A stretch of DNA of 64,000 bases from Pogonophryne albipinna (Eukaryota > Chordata > Actinopteri > Perciformes > Artedidraconidae), in contig CM053263.1 of the NCBI GenBank assembly GCA_028583405.1, positions 2,766,715 to 2,830,714 on the forward strand, in the 5' to 3' direction. A model generated the notes under the pieces. That model had not been told where the DNA came from. It made no database searches and was given only the letters and a program-made list of their open reading frames with translations. The position numbers and the translations under genes are program-made. Positions within the stretch are counted from its first letter, which is position 1. Each line of letters starts with the position of its first letter. Of the stretch, positions 27,874 through 39,495 are shown one piece after another.

Positions 27874-28463
27874 TAGGCTTGTCACGATCATTTATTTTGT
27901 GGGACGATACATTCTCCCGGAAATTATTGCGATAAACGATAATATTGTCGGCACCGTTGTAAGACCATTTTAGACCACTCAAACAGACCACCAAGATGCA
28001 TTGTCAGGCAAATGCATCTTTGATTGTAAACTGTCGGGAAGGTGGGGGCTCTCCATCTCCAGCTGCCCTGTTTGCTCCCAGCTGGGAAAACGGAATGGGT
28101 AGGTTGGGTTTCAGGTGCAGTTTAAGGTTGGTCGTATTGCTAGCTTTTGTTGCTACCTTTTTAAAACAAATGCGACACACCGCCCGGCTCATTCAAGTCC
28201 GTAGGTTCGCCTGTTGATTTGGCTTAAATCCAAAATATTCCCACACCGGAGATGTGGTATTAGGTTTTGCAACCACTTCCATTTAACTTCAAATTCCCCT
28301 CGAGTAAGTCACACGTTGCCTCACAGCGCGCCTGGCTAAAAGGCTGGTCCCATCCTTATGTAAACAAACACGCATGTAAACGGCAATTTATCGAGCTCAG
28401 AAAAGTTATCCATTTTTATTTATCGTACGATAAGTCAATTTATTGATTATCGCGACAGGCCTA
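27874..28463 (-). mobile_element. hAT element with degenerate BED finger
   Basis: A 590-bp element with ends TAGGCTTGTCACGAT and, inward from the right, TAGGCCTGTCGCGAT, and a perfect 8-bp target duplication CCCAGAAT (27866-27873 and 28464-28471). The minus-strand frame at 28004-28192 starts with VCRICFKKVATKASNTTNL, a BED finger with its Cys pair and first His. The second His is lost (PN instead of H). Confidence 0.9.
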
Positions 28464-28780
28464 CCCAGAATGTCCCTGTAAACAGAGGAGTGTTGACATG
28501 TTTATTCAGCTGTTTGCAAAATGAAACTCCCGGTTTAAATTAGCTTGAATTCCCCCGGGGTTCGGGGCGTTGTTATAGCAGGCATGTGTGCTTCATCACA
28601 ACACAAAGAGCATCTGCAGCACTGAGCGAGGCTGCGGTGAGGACACACCGTGTTCAACTTCACCTCTGTGGACATGGACCATGTGGAGGGCGCTTTATAT
28701 CACGTTTACACACAAAATAACCTCTAAGCATGTCCCTGAACGCTACATGCACAACTTCAGGGACAAGGCGATTAAGAGCA

Positions 28781-29265
28781 GAGGTGGAAGAGGTACAGAT
28801 GTGTTACTTAAGTAAAAGTAGAAATACTACAGTGTCAGAATACGTTGTTACAGGAAAAAGTCCTGCATACAAAATCTTACTTGAGTAGGAGTACAAAGGT
28901 ATTGCATCAAAATAAGTAACAGATTTAAAAGGTACTTATTGTGCGTAGTGTTCCATTTAAGAATCATACATATTACTTATCTCATCTGGATTATTATCAT
29001 CCAAGCGTGTGTTCATCACTGCTGGTAAAGGTGGAGCTAATTTACTTTATATAGTACTACTGGATATATTCTAATTATATACAGTATCAAAGTGTATGTA
29101 TTTGTTTATATTTGGTATTAGCTTATAATCATGATCTGGAAAGTAACTCATTTTGTCAAATACATTTAGTGGAGTAAAGGAAATATCAGCTTCCAAAATG
29201 TGGTGGAGTAGAAGTATAAAGTAGCATAACATAAAAATACTTAAGTAAAGTACGTGTACCCCGAG
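28781..29265. repeat. Dispersed ACTCAAGTA-type repeat, copy A
   Basis: Contains the repeated words ACTTAAGTAAAAGTA, CTTGAGTAGGAGTAC and TGGAGTAGAAGTA near both ends, in opposite orientations. The same sequence family recurs at 29266-29710, 30497-30743, 31729-34035, 40055-40200, 42803-43370 and 62886-63020. It is a typical fish interspersed element; its superfamily is not determined here. Confidence 0.7.
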
Positions 29266-29710
29266 AGGTGGAAGAAGTACTTGTACTCAAGTAAAAGTAG
29301 AAGTAACAAGTAAAGTTTACTTATAACTCTGTTATAAGTAAACTGGAATACTCTGTTATAAGTAAACTTCCTGCATTGCAAAGTAAAAATACGAAAGTAT
29401 TAGCAGCATCAAAATATAATTAAATTACCAAAAGTAGTCATTGTGCAGATTGGTCCATTTCAGAATAATATATATGATATGTTTTATAATGATTGATCAT
29501 CAAAGTGTTCTCAAAGCTGGTAAAGGTGCAGCTAGTTTGAATGACTTTGTATACTGCAGGGTAGCTTGTGAATTTACTCCAGGTGGAACTAAAGTCTGAT
29601 TTAACACTTGATTAGATTTCACATCATTCATCCAAATCTGCTAAATAAATGTAATGGAGTAAAAGTACCTCAGAAGTGCAAAGCAGCAACACATTGTTAC
29701 TTTACAGCAC
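29266..29710. repeat. Dispersed ACTCAAGTA-type repeat, copy B
   Basis: Starts GAGGTGGAAGAAGTACTTG and carries ACTCAAGTAAAAGTAGAAG. It includes a local duplication of TAACTCTGTTATAAGTAAAC-type sequence near 29325-29370. The interval 29440-29600 is the inverted equivalent of sequence flanking the Tc1 element in copy D, so it shows that locus before insertion. Confidence 0.7.
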
Positions 29711-30030
29711 TGAAATTCCCTGAATGAATGACGATTAAGAGCAATATTAACTTCATAATAAACAGGAATCCAAGTTATAGGAGCACGATTCCAGCCATGT
29801 TCTGGTTCTATCACTACAATTGCACGCATGTCTCAGTACTAACCCTTCCTATCCCTACCGTCCTGCTTTTAACCACATCCTTAGAATAATCAGTGATTTA
29901 TGACAGGGACAAAAGCACATGCAGAAATGCGAGCAGGCGGACCCCCGCTCCCGCGCTTACAGAGGGAGATGACAAGTGGAGGGTCTGATGGGGTGGGGGG
30001 GTATGGGTGGATGGCAACGGTGACACCTAC

Positions 30031-30113
30031 CTGTCATCGTAGCAGAAATCAGCGTCCAGCGTGTTCAGATAGAGACCCAAAGCCACGGCGGTGCACAGCA
30101 GCTCCGTGATCAT
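30031..30113 (-). CDS. tmtc2: TMTC2 exon 1 (start codon exon)
   Basis: 83 coding bases, ATG at 30113-30111, ending ...GACAG|GTAGGTG. It encodes MITELLCTAVALGLYLNTL and then DADFCYDD plus two bases of Ser28. This is the hydrophobic signal-anchor and first luminal loop of TMTC2, whose human form I recall beginning MIAELVSSALGLALYLNTL. The acidic pair D26-D27 after Tyr25 corresponds to the acidic motif of the first luminal loop of GT-C-type glycosyltransferases. Splicing to exon 2 gives 675 nt, a continuous 225-codon frame. The exon is too short to appear in ORF scans and was found by similarity. Confidence 0.92.
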
Positions 30114-30480
30114 CTCTCCAGACCGAAGTGGGAGAGGAGCTGCCTTAGAAATGACTGAAATCGGGTCCTCCCCCCCACCCCCTTCTCTGTTATTGTGATC
30201 TCAATGGAGCCGCTCGCATGGCATTTCCCCGTGGCACGCAAAGTGTGTCAAAGTTAGCCATATTCCCTGTGAGCCATGGCACTGAGAGCCGGGTGAGAGG
30301 TGCCGGGAGGGGACGCTACAGCCGGGTCTGGCTCCTCGCTGTCCGCATTCTGTGCTACGGTGTTCCGCTGTGAGCATCTCTCCGCCTCGGCAGTGGAGAG
30401 AGCCGAGCCGAGAGACGCATGGGGTTTTCAGAGAGGCTGCGCATGCGCACTGCACTCTGCACTGGAGGAACAACTGTGGG
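30114..30480 (-). promoter_or_regulatory. tmtc2: tmtc2 5' UTR and promoter region
   Basis: GC-rich and CpG-containing, in contrast with the surrounding AT-rich DNA. The palindrome TGCGCATGCGCA at 30438-30449 is the consensus site of NRF-1, typical of TATA-less housekeeping promoters. No TATA box in a sensible position is seen. The transcription start is not determined; it is inferred to lie between here and the ATG at 30113. Confidence 0.6.
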
Positions 30481-30496
30481 CAGTGATGGAGGAAAG

Positions 30497-30743
30497 TGAT
30501 GGTGTAGGAAGTAACTAAGTACATTTACTCAAGTTCTGTATTTATATTCAATGTTGAGGTACTTTACTTGAGTATTTCAATATTTTGGTACTTTGTATTA
30601 CTTCACTACAATTCTGAGGTAAATATGTCCATATTTCACATCATCGTAATGGGTAGAAGTACAAAGCAGTAGAGTATGTAACTCAAAATTGTACTTAAGT
30701 AGAGTACTCGAGTACATTTACTTAGTTACTTTACACCACTGAT
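30497..30743. repeat. Dispersed ACTCAAGTA-type repeat, copy C
   Basis: A short, complete-looking copy. The left end is GGTGTAGGAAGTAACTAAGT and the right end, read inward, is CAGTGGTGTAAAGTAACTAA, forming an inverted terminal repeat. It lies directly upstream of the tmtc2 promoter region. Confidence 0.7.
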
Positions 30744-31966
30744 AATGATACCTTTTATAGTGTTTTATTTTTTAGGTTTTATTAATACATTGACATGAAC
30801 AAAATGGTCACTATGTAGATCTTAAGTTACAATCAAATAAATGTCTTGGTCATAAACAAAAAATAACTAAACCATTAATGATTTAAAGAGTAAAACATAT
30901 TATTTACCTTAACTGAAATATAAAAATATTCACAATGTCTAAATTTGTGTACAAATGAGGAAATTGTAGCCTATAAAACATAGGATTATTGAACACCTTT
31001 TGTAGGGCACAAGGGAAAATGCTTTCTAATTCTAACCCTATCTTACAGACAATAATGACCTCCGATAGAAGATAAATATGTGATGACTGGTTCAGTAATA
31101 AACTCTCACTCTGTACCTATATAACATATTGTGTTAGTACATTTAAAGAAGTTACAGAATGACTAATGGGGGGCAGTACATTAAATGCTGAGCTGTCCTG
31201 GTATCACATTATCTCCCTCTGACCCCAAATTAAGAATATTGATTTATTTGCTGTACACCGCCCCACTGTCTCCATGGAGAGTCTGAACTGAGAGAGTGGG
31301 TGTGATGGATGAACTGTTGTGCCTCGCCCTATGGTGACGGTGCATATGGCCGTCAGGTTGGAAACGAGCATCCCGCTGACTACCAGCTGGACCAACGCCT
31401 GTCTCTCAGTCGGGGCTCCGGGTTAAGAAGTGCAGTGCAGAGCAGCAAAGAGTAAAACAGATGGTGCGGAGTGAAGGGTATCAGCCGGAGAGGGGTGAGA
31501 CAGAAACAGAACCTTACAGGGCAGAAAGAATTCATTTGTAACAGAGCGCCCCTGACTCTGAGAAACTCTTGACCTTGACCTCGAACAACCTGTTGGATTA
31601 TTTAGCAAGGCATGCTGCTGTGTTTTTGTACCTGCTTCCTTTTCTTTAGCATTCATCAAAGTCCGGCAGTAACAAATGATAGCGTGTGTTTGGGTTGTAG
31701 AAATAGAAATACACTTAGTCCTTTTGACAGTGGTGCAAAGTAACAAAGTACATTTAGTACTGTTCTTGGGTACTATTTTAAGGTACTTGTACTTTAGTAT
31801 TTCAAAGTTTTGCTACTTTGTACTTTTACTCCACTACAATTCAGAGGTAAATGGTGTACTTTTACTCCACTACATTTATTTAATACCTTTAGTTACTTTA
31901 CAGATTTTGATTAATGATATGAAATATAAGCAACTCTTAAATCAGACTTTAGTTACACCTGGAGTA

Positions 31967-32180
31967 TACACTGAAAAAACTGAAATGTTGACTTTAATTA
32001 AATGTATTATGTCAACAAACTTTACAGAACTGTATTAGGTTAGTTGAAAGCAATTCTATTAAGTTGAACCTATTTGAACTTAATAGTATTGCTTTCATCT
32101 AACCTACTGTAATACAGTTACTTGAAATCTGTTGACATAATACATTTGATTAAAATCAACGGTTCAGTTTTTTCAGTGTA
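31967..32180. mobile_element. Near-palindromic TA-type MITE, copy 1
   Basis: The ends TACACTGAAAAAACTGA and, inward from the right, TACACTGAAAAAACTGA are identical. Similarity between the two halves continues inward through TGTATTATGTCAACA and TAGGTTAGTTGAAAGCA. It is 214 bp, has no coding capacity, and is probably mariner-related by its TA ends. Two diverged copies lie at 36693-36884 and 45066-45268. Confidence 0.8.
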
Positions 32181-32274
32181 CAAAGTCATTCAAACTAGCT
32201 GAACATTTACCAGCTTTGATAACACTTTAATGCATCAATAATTATAATCAAATCATATCATATACAGTATCCGG

Positions 32275-33866
32275 AAAGTATTCATACCCCTTCACTTTTT
32301 CCACATTTTGTTATGTGACAGCCATATTTCAAAATGGATTAAATTCATTTGTTTTCTCAACATTCTAGACACAATACCCCATAATGACAAAGTTAAAAAA
32401 GTTTTTAAACCATTTTTGCAAATGAACTAAAATAAAAAACTCAAATATCACATAAACATAAGTATTCACACCCTTTACTCAATACGTTGTTGAAGCACCT
32501 TTGGCAGTAATTACAGCCTCAAGTCTTCTTGAGTATGATGCTACAAGCTTGGCACACCTATCTTTGGGCAGTTTCTCCCATTCTTCTTTGCAGATCGTCT
32601 CAAGCTCCATCAGCTTGGATGGGGAGCGTCGGTGCACAGCCATTTTCAGATCTCTCCAGAGACGTTCAATCGGGGTAAAGTCTGGGCTCTGGCTGGGCCA
32701 CTCAAGGACATTCACAGACTTGTCCCGAAGCCACTCCTTTGTTATCGTGGCTGTGTGCTTAGGGTCATTGTCCTGTTGAAACCTTTGCCCCAGTCTGAGG
32801 TCCAGAGCGCTCTGGAGCAGGTTTTCATTAAGGATCTCCATGTACATTGCTGCATTCATATTTCCCTTGATCCTGTCTAGTCTCCAAGTTCCTGCCGCTG
32901 AAAAACATCCCCACAGCATGAAGCTGCCACCACCATGCTTCACTGTAGGGATGGTGTTGGCAAGGTGATGAGCGGTGCCTGGGTTCCTCCAGACATGATG
33001 CTTGGCATTCAGGCCAAAGAGATCAATTTTGATTTCATCAGACCAGACTATTTGTTTTTCTCATGATCTGAGAGTACTCTAGGTGCTCCATGTGGGCTTT
33101 CATGTGCCTTTTACTGAGGAGTGGCTTCCTTCTGGCCACTCTACCATAAAGGCCTGATTGGTGGAGTGCTGCAGAGATGGTTGTCCTTCTGGAAGGTTCT
33201 CCCATCTCCACAGAGAAACACTGGAGCTCTGTCAGAGTGACCATCAGGTTCTTGGTCACCTCTCTGACTAAGGTCCTTCTCCCCCGATGTTCAGTTTGGT
33301 TTGCGCAGCAAGCTCTAGGAAGAGTCGTGGTGGTTTCAAACATCTTCCATTTGCAAATGATGGAGACCACTGTGCTCGTTGGGACCTTCAATGCTGCAGA
33401 CATTTTTCTGTACCCTTCCCCAGATCTGTGCCTTGATACAATCCCGTCTCTGAGGTCTACAGTCAATTCCTTGGACCTCATGACTTGATTTGTGCTCTGA
33501 TGTGCACTGTCAACTGTGGGACCTCATATAGACAGGTGTGTTCCTTTCCAAGTCATGTCAAATCTATTTAATTTATCACAGGTGGACTCCAGTCAAGTTA
33601 AAGATACATTTCAAGGATGATCAGTGGAAATTGAGCTCAATTTTCAGTGTCATAGCAAAGGGTGTGAATACTTATGTATGTGATATTTTCATTTGAATAT
33701 TTTTAACACGTTTGCAAAAACTTCTTTAAAAACGTTTTCAATTTGTCATTATGGGGTATTATGTGTGGAATATTGAGAAACAAAATGAGTTTAATCCATT
33801 TTGAAATAAGGCTGTAACATAACAAAATGTGAAAAAGGTTAAGGTGAATACTTTCCGGATGCACTG
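32275..33866 (-). mobile_element. Tc1-like transposon
   Basis: 1592 bp between TA dinucleotides (32273-32274 and 33867-33868). The ends are CAGTATCCGGAAAGTATTCA and, inward from the right, CAGTGCATCCGGAAAGTATT. Inner matching motifs such as CCACATTTTGTTATG are as in fish Tc1 elements. The single transposase gene runs on the minus strand and is frameshifted. Confidence 0.95.
32479..33481 (-). pseudogene. Tc1 transposase, frameshifted
   Basis: Two frames make one transposase of the DD34E type. The N-terminal part (33481 to about 33040) has a paired-like helix-turn-helix (MRSKELTVDLRDGIVSRHR, GEGYRKMSAALKV) and GRRTLVREVTKN. The C-terminal frame, opening upstream of 33000 and stopping at 32479, has [33 protein letters not shown] and PIERLW. 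Its catalytic acidic residues are therefore the Asp of WSDE, the Asp of QDNDP and the Glu of PIERLW, all present. A single-step frameshift around 33040-33060 separates the halves, so no full protein is made. Confidence 0.92.
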
Positions 33867-34035
33867 TATATTATTCTGAAATGGACCAATCTGCACAATG
33901 ACTAATACTTTAAGTATATTTTGATACTAATGCTTTTCTACTTTTACTTGAGTAACATTTTGATTGCAGGACGTTTGCTTGAGTATTATTACACTCTTGT
34001 TCTTCTACTTTTTCATAAGTACAAGACCTCTGCCT

Positions 34036-37000
34036 TTCGACACATGCCACCTATATAAGACACAGCCTTCATGTTGTAGGATTTGTTAGTTTCGCAGAGT
34101 TTTACAAAATAACAAAAATAAACCGCACAGGGAAACACAAAGCATACAAGATGCACACTGTGGCGTTGCGTTGCCCCATGGAGACAAGGGGTGCTCTGTA
34201 TTACAGTCAAAGTGATTAAGGGATTAGCTATAGGAATAGAGGGGGAAATGTTCCTGCAGAGAGTATAAACAGGCCCAGGGCAAAACAAACACATTACAGG
34301 GAGAAAAGTGTTTACTCCCTCTGACTGATCACCTGCTCCAACCTCACCGTGAAGTGGCCTAATGAATACATTGCTTACTCTTTAGGTGTAAACAGGCGAC
34401 AGTCCCAAATGAAACACCCTTTCTTGGTTTTGGAGGAAAGATTCTAAAGGGCCATTTAAGGGCTTCTGTAAACCATTGGGTGTATTTAAAAAAAATTGTT
34501 CTTCCTATTTGTTAGTTATTTTAATATATAAAAAAAACATTCTCTAAAACCAGTCTTTATGCTAAGCTAAACGATGGCAGCTTATTTAACACACACAGGA
34601 GTGGTATCAATCTGCTTATGTCATTTTTGGCTAGAAAGTTAGAAAAGCATATTCAAAATGTCGAGCTATTCCCTAAGGCACCATTATGCATTGTGCTAGT
34701 GTTATTTTGCAGAACTTCCTAATGGAATGGTTTTATGCAATGTTGTTTTAAAGATTACAAGATAATGCTCCTGTTAAGTTCACACTTCCAATTGAAGAGA
34801 CAAAACTGACCAACAGGAAAACAACAAACTGTATCTCCGTCAACGCTGTTATTAAGAGGTTTCCTCTCCCTTTAAATTATACAAAGCAAGTAATTTCCCT
34901 GTGCCATTTACTCCGGAACCACTGCCTCCTCACCCCTGCAGATACAAATCACGCAGGAAACAGATAATCACAGCTGGAAAGACCTCGCTCTCACAGAAAT
35001 AGCACACCCATGGTATTAATATCAACATTGGAGCTTGGCAACCCTCAACGTAAAGAGACATCACAGCCAATCAAACACACCCTGGTTTGTGGAAAACTTG
35101 CAGGGGTGTCACCTCTTCTTCTACTTTGCAAAATCAGATTTGAAACCTTGAGGCTTGATGATTGTTATGGTTTGGCTCTGAATTAAGTAGCGTAATGATT
35201 GTTATTTTAGCTTTTAAACCACACTAATGACGGACTGTATAATGGCTTTAATCGAGGTTCAAAGGGTCAGCATTGGTGGAGAAAAGATGGAGCATAATAG
35301 AGCATAAAAAGAATAATATACTTTAAATATTACACTATATCATAACCATTAACTCCTGCAGATCATATGCCATTTGCTATAATTATTATTATTGTGTGCA
35401 TTACATTTGATGTGTTTTGTAGCTGCCCTGTAGGATTATAAAGTGAGGGATACTTAACCGGAACTGAGTATATTAAAAGCTTTTCTATTCATATTATTTA
35501 TTATAGAGTTCAGCGATTCTGTAAAATAAATCAAATTGACACACCTCAAAGCATTTTCCCACCTCAGAAAAGTCTTTACACTCAATGAAAGTCAAGGATA
35601 CTAGTTTATTCTACATGACAGGAAAATGATATTGTTATAAATTCTTAATCTGTGTGGTGTTCCACTTCAGTTTCCCCGTCACATTAAACATTGCAGTTTG
35701 TGCCAAATACTATACAAGAAATGTATTTTGCAGCATTCACTGTCAGAGTCTCAATAGTAAGAAAGATCATTAGCTTCAGGCAAAAGGGTATTTTATTTAT
35801 TTCGCATTTGAAGATTGAAGTGATAATGTTCATCATAAAGTTGAAATGCCACTTTGATGGTGAAGGCAATACATTGGGAATAAGTGTTAAGAATAAATGA
35901 AGACATTTGTATTTGTATTTAAAATAGTTGTCATCCTCATATTTGTTTCTACTTATGCAACAAACCTTATCACAGCTAACAGGATATTGCAAGACTCAGA
36001 ATTCAAATTCTTCAAACAGGTTGTTAGATCTAGGCAACATGCAATACAAACAAAGCAAGTTCTAATCACATCAATTAGGACCGGGGAATGAAGCATTGCA
36101 TTATAGGTTGAAGAATACTTTGTCCAAGCCACAAATAACAGTGCTTCTAGTTTTCTCTGGCTGTTTTCTCAGATTTTACAGATGTTTGAGATTCATCTAA
36201 TTTGAGATTCATCTGGATAACATTCCCAAAGAATGGGCAGGAATAATGGAAAATATGAATCAGCGGTGCAGTGGTATTGTTGTTGGATACTTCATGACGC
36301 TGTTTCAAGTCCGTTCTCCATCAAGTGTTTCCTGAGGGTGACTTTGTTTGAGGCTCTGAATCAAACATTTACACATCTTGACACGGCTGTTTACACGTCC
36401 ACAGATTCCTCTCTGACAGGTGTAAAAATGCATTTGGTAAAAGTGTCTCTTCTGAGAATTAATCCGCAGTGAGTTGAGGTGATAACAGCAGATTTTAATC
36501 AGATGCAAGCTGTGTGTGCCCAGCTCCACGTCCAGCCAAATCTCACTCTTTCACACAAGCAGGGCATCTGGCAGAGGGGCAGTCTGTTGGTGACTGAAGG
36601 GGCACGACGATGGCAGAGAAAAAAAAATCTAGTTTTTGCATTGGGATAGTTAAAACTGGACACCATGATGATCATGCTCAGATGGAAGACATTACACTGA
36701 AAATAATGAAACGTTGACTTTAATTAAAAGTATTATGTCAACAGCTTTCCCACAACTGTATTAGGTTAGTTGGAAGCAATAACCTAATAACCTAATTTGT
36801 TTTTATTTGAATTTAATAATATTACTTTCATCTAACCTAAGATAATACATTTAATTCAAGTCAACGTTTCAGTTTATCAGTGTAGGATGGTGTGTATGAG
36901 AGTGGATGTAGAAGTTATGGTGGTGGTTTTTTATTTGTGATGCTGCATCAGAGCTTTGATTGACTTATTCATCATTGCCAATTTTTTTAATAACTCAATT

Positions 37001-38065
37001 GTAATACTTTTTTCTAATGTGGAGTCTTGATAAAGCCTGTTACTTCTCCAAATGTTGTCTTTCATTATTTTTGAGTTTGATTGAGGAGAATGGCCATTCT
37101 TTCACTCAACATCCACCGGCTGAGAGACCGGCAAATGTAGGTCCCTTCCTGTTCCTAAAGTTGGATGAACCTTGAGAGGATTTCTCATTCCAAGGAAGGT
37201 AGCAGGAACTTGAATCCTATCCAAACACCACCGTGAGAAACGTTGATCACAGCAAAGTGCCGTGTGGTTGACACACTCTTTTCACTTCCCCTCCACTTCC
37301 TCTCATTCCTATCTTGCAATGTAAAGTCATCTGAGCAGTGATTGGCTTTCATGATTCCCCATGCACACTATTTCTGTCTCCAGTCCTTCATCACATCCCG
37401 CATCCCGTTTTCCTGCCTTAAGTGCAATATCAGGAAATTGTATTTCACCTATTGCTTTGCCTTGATAGTTTTTGCTGCAGTTTGTTTGTGTGTATTGGCA
37501 GCAGGACAAAAAAAATCATGTAATTGTTCTTGTCTTCCCTGTGGGCACATGAAAGAGAGATGTGCGTGTTTATATACATATATGTGCACTAGCATGCGTG
37601 CAAGCATCAAGGACAGGACCAGTAGGCAGGACGTGAGTCACTTGGCCACAACATAACCGAGCATAATTTGTATCCCACAACAAGCGGCGTCACATTTTGA
37701 ATTGCCTCCATTCGTGTAAGTCCGGTAAGGCCGCCAAAGCAGGCTGTCAGTAAGAACCACAGAGCCGGATCCAAACATGGTCCAGACACAGCAGAGAGAC
37801 TCACCATCTGTCTTTATCGAGACAAAAATAAAACTGTGGGACAGTTTCACCGCGGAAATGTTGACAGACCTGGGGAAGGTCTACAGATGTGCAGGCTGCT
37901 ACAGTAAGCAATAATAGAAGCCATGGAAGATGTGTTAGCAGGAAGTGTTTTGTACCAGTAGTGGGAAAGCGTTGTATTCCCTTTGTTTCAAGCTTATTTC
38001 ATTGTAAAGGGGGTCCAAAATGTTGAGCTTTAATAATGTAAACGCGTTACATGCCCAGCTGCTAT
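34036..38065. other. Intergenic DNA between repeat D and the foldback element
   Basis: Downstream of mettl25 and upstream of tmtc2. Apart from the MITE at 36693-36884 I see no exon, RNA gene or named repeat. Open frames are short and without family resemblance. Confidence 0.5.
36693..36884. mobile_element. Near-palindromic TA-type MITE, copy 2
   Basis: Ends TACACTGAAAATAATGAAAC and, inward from the right, TACACTGATAAACTGAAAC. It shares TGACTTTAATTAAA, GTATTATGTCAACA and TAGGTTAGTTGGAAGCA with copy 1. It is more diverged and shorter, about 192 bp. Confidence 0.78.
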
Positions 38066-38136
38066 GACAAAGCAACCCTGTCTCCTAAAAATTACGTTCC
38101 CACAGAACTAAACTGCATTCTCAATTACGTTTAGCC

Positions 38137-38353
38137 AGAAACGTATTTTCTCCCACGTTATGTTCGTTATGAACGTATCTCAAATACGTTTATTTTCTAC
38201 ATATCTTCTAGAAACATATTTTCTCCCACGTTACGTTTCTTATGAACATATCTCAAATACGTTTATTTTCTACATATTTTCTAGAAACATATTTTCTCCC
38301 ACGTTACGTTTCTTATGAACGTATTTTAAATACGTTTATTTTCTACATATCTT
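38137..38353. repeat. Three 73-bp tandem units, left arm
   Basis: Units start AGAAACRTATTTTCTCCCAC at 38137, 38210 and 38283, exact period 73. Each contains ACGTTACG and its near-inverse CGTAT/ATACGT words. The mirrored array is at about 42448-42666 in the right arm. Subterminal repeat arrays of this kind often serve as transposase binding sites; that role is inferred. Confidence 0.88.
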
Positions 38354-38542
38354 TACCATTTATTGTCTTGCTTATAATAATGATAATAGTCATTTATAAA
38401 TATCATTTTAGAGCACACATTTGAAATCAGTAGACGAGGCTGTAATTTCGCCAGCTGTTACTCTCATGAGCGAGACAGAAAATAATAGTTTTAACATGCC
38501 AAAAAGCTGCTGTGTCGTTTATTGCACCTCAAACATTAAAAC

Positions 38543-39495
38543 TAGGGCTGTCAAACGATTAAAAATTTTAATCAGATTAATCACAGCTTAAAAATTAATT
38601 AATCATGATTAATCACCATTCGAACTATGTCCAAAATATGCCATTTATTTATGTATATTGTTGTGGGAATGGAAAGATAAATGAAAGAAGGCGGATATAT
38701 CCAGTTAACATACAGTATCTATGTTTATTATAACGGGGGAGTACTTCAGGAAAGTCGACTGAGGCGGGGCGGCGGCGGCTAGTGGAGTACTTCGTGACCA
38801 CAGAGTGCGAACGTTGTGATCAGCTGTTTTAGCGCAGTTCTCTAGTGAAGGAGGGGGGGAGAAAGTCTCCCTCCGCAGCCGGTTGGCGTAGTTTTGGCAC
38901 AATTCCGTTGTACAGACCGACGTTAACAGCAGCCCTGTCTGTGCACACGGAGACCGACTCTGTCGTCCGGTGATCTAACCGCCTTCTGGAAAAGCTTCAC
39001 AAGTACGTCGGTACGCAAATGCGCTTTGTGACACAAGTTTCAGATTACGCACATAACCTGCGTACCAGTTATGTGCACCCCTGTACTACAGCAAAAGTAT
39101 TCTCCGTCGGGACTTCCTGCAACAACACCGACATTATCAAAGATGTTCTATTGAGAAGACGATCACTACGTGACAAAAGTTTTCAAAACCGTTTCTGGTC
39201 TTCGGTATTTCCAGACAAGTGGCTACTGAAATCAATCTTACTAACTGCTGTCTGTGCAATTTACTCCGCGCGAGTTGGCGGACTTTATTTGGCTTACTTT
39301 AACATCATTTTTCATGGTGGGGCTAAGCCATTTCTTGGTATGGGTGTAGCCTACCCCAGCCATACCCTGGCGCTGCCACTGGTGGGATGTATGGGGCGGG
39401 CCATTCTGCACATGCGTTAAATGCGTTAAATATTTTAACGCAATTAATTCAAAAAATTAATTACCGCCGTTAACGCGATAATTTTGACAGCACTA
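38543..39495. mobile_element. hAT-like element inside the left foldback arm
   Basis: A 953-bp element with ends TAGGGCTGTCAAACG and, inward from the right, TAGTGCTGTCAAAAT, and a perfect 8-bp target duplication ATTAAAAC (38535-38542 and 39496-39503). Subterminal regions are rich in TTAATCA and TTAACGC words. A 133-residue frame at 39019-39420 has no recognisable domain, so no BED finger is claimed here. It interrupts the THAP exon of the left arm. Confidence 0.9.

Larger units (their letters stand above)
31729..34035. repeat. Dispersed ACTCAAGTA-type repeat, copy D, with two insertions
   Basis: The left part (31729-31966) has CAGTGGTGCAAAGTAACAAA and ACTTTTACTCCACTACA words; the right part resumes at 33869 and ends near 34035. 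The middle is occupied by a palindromic MITE (31967-32180) and a Tc1 element (32275-33866), both younger than the host repeat. Confidence 0.72.

Noticed and set aside
32501..33488. Plus-strand frames over the Tc1 element
   Set aside because: They are antisense to the transposase, whose DDE motifs are clear on the minus strand.
39019..39420. 133-residue frame inside the hAT-like element at 38543-39495
   Set aside because: No BED finger or hAT dimerisation motif could be read, so I do not call it a transposase piece.
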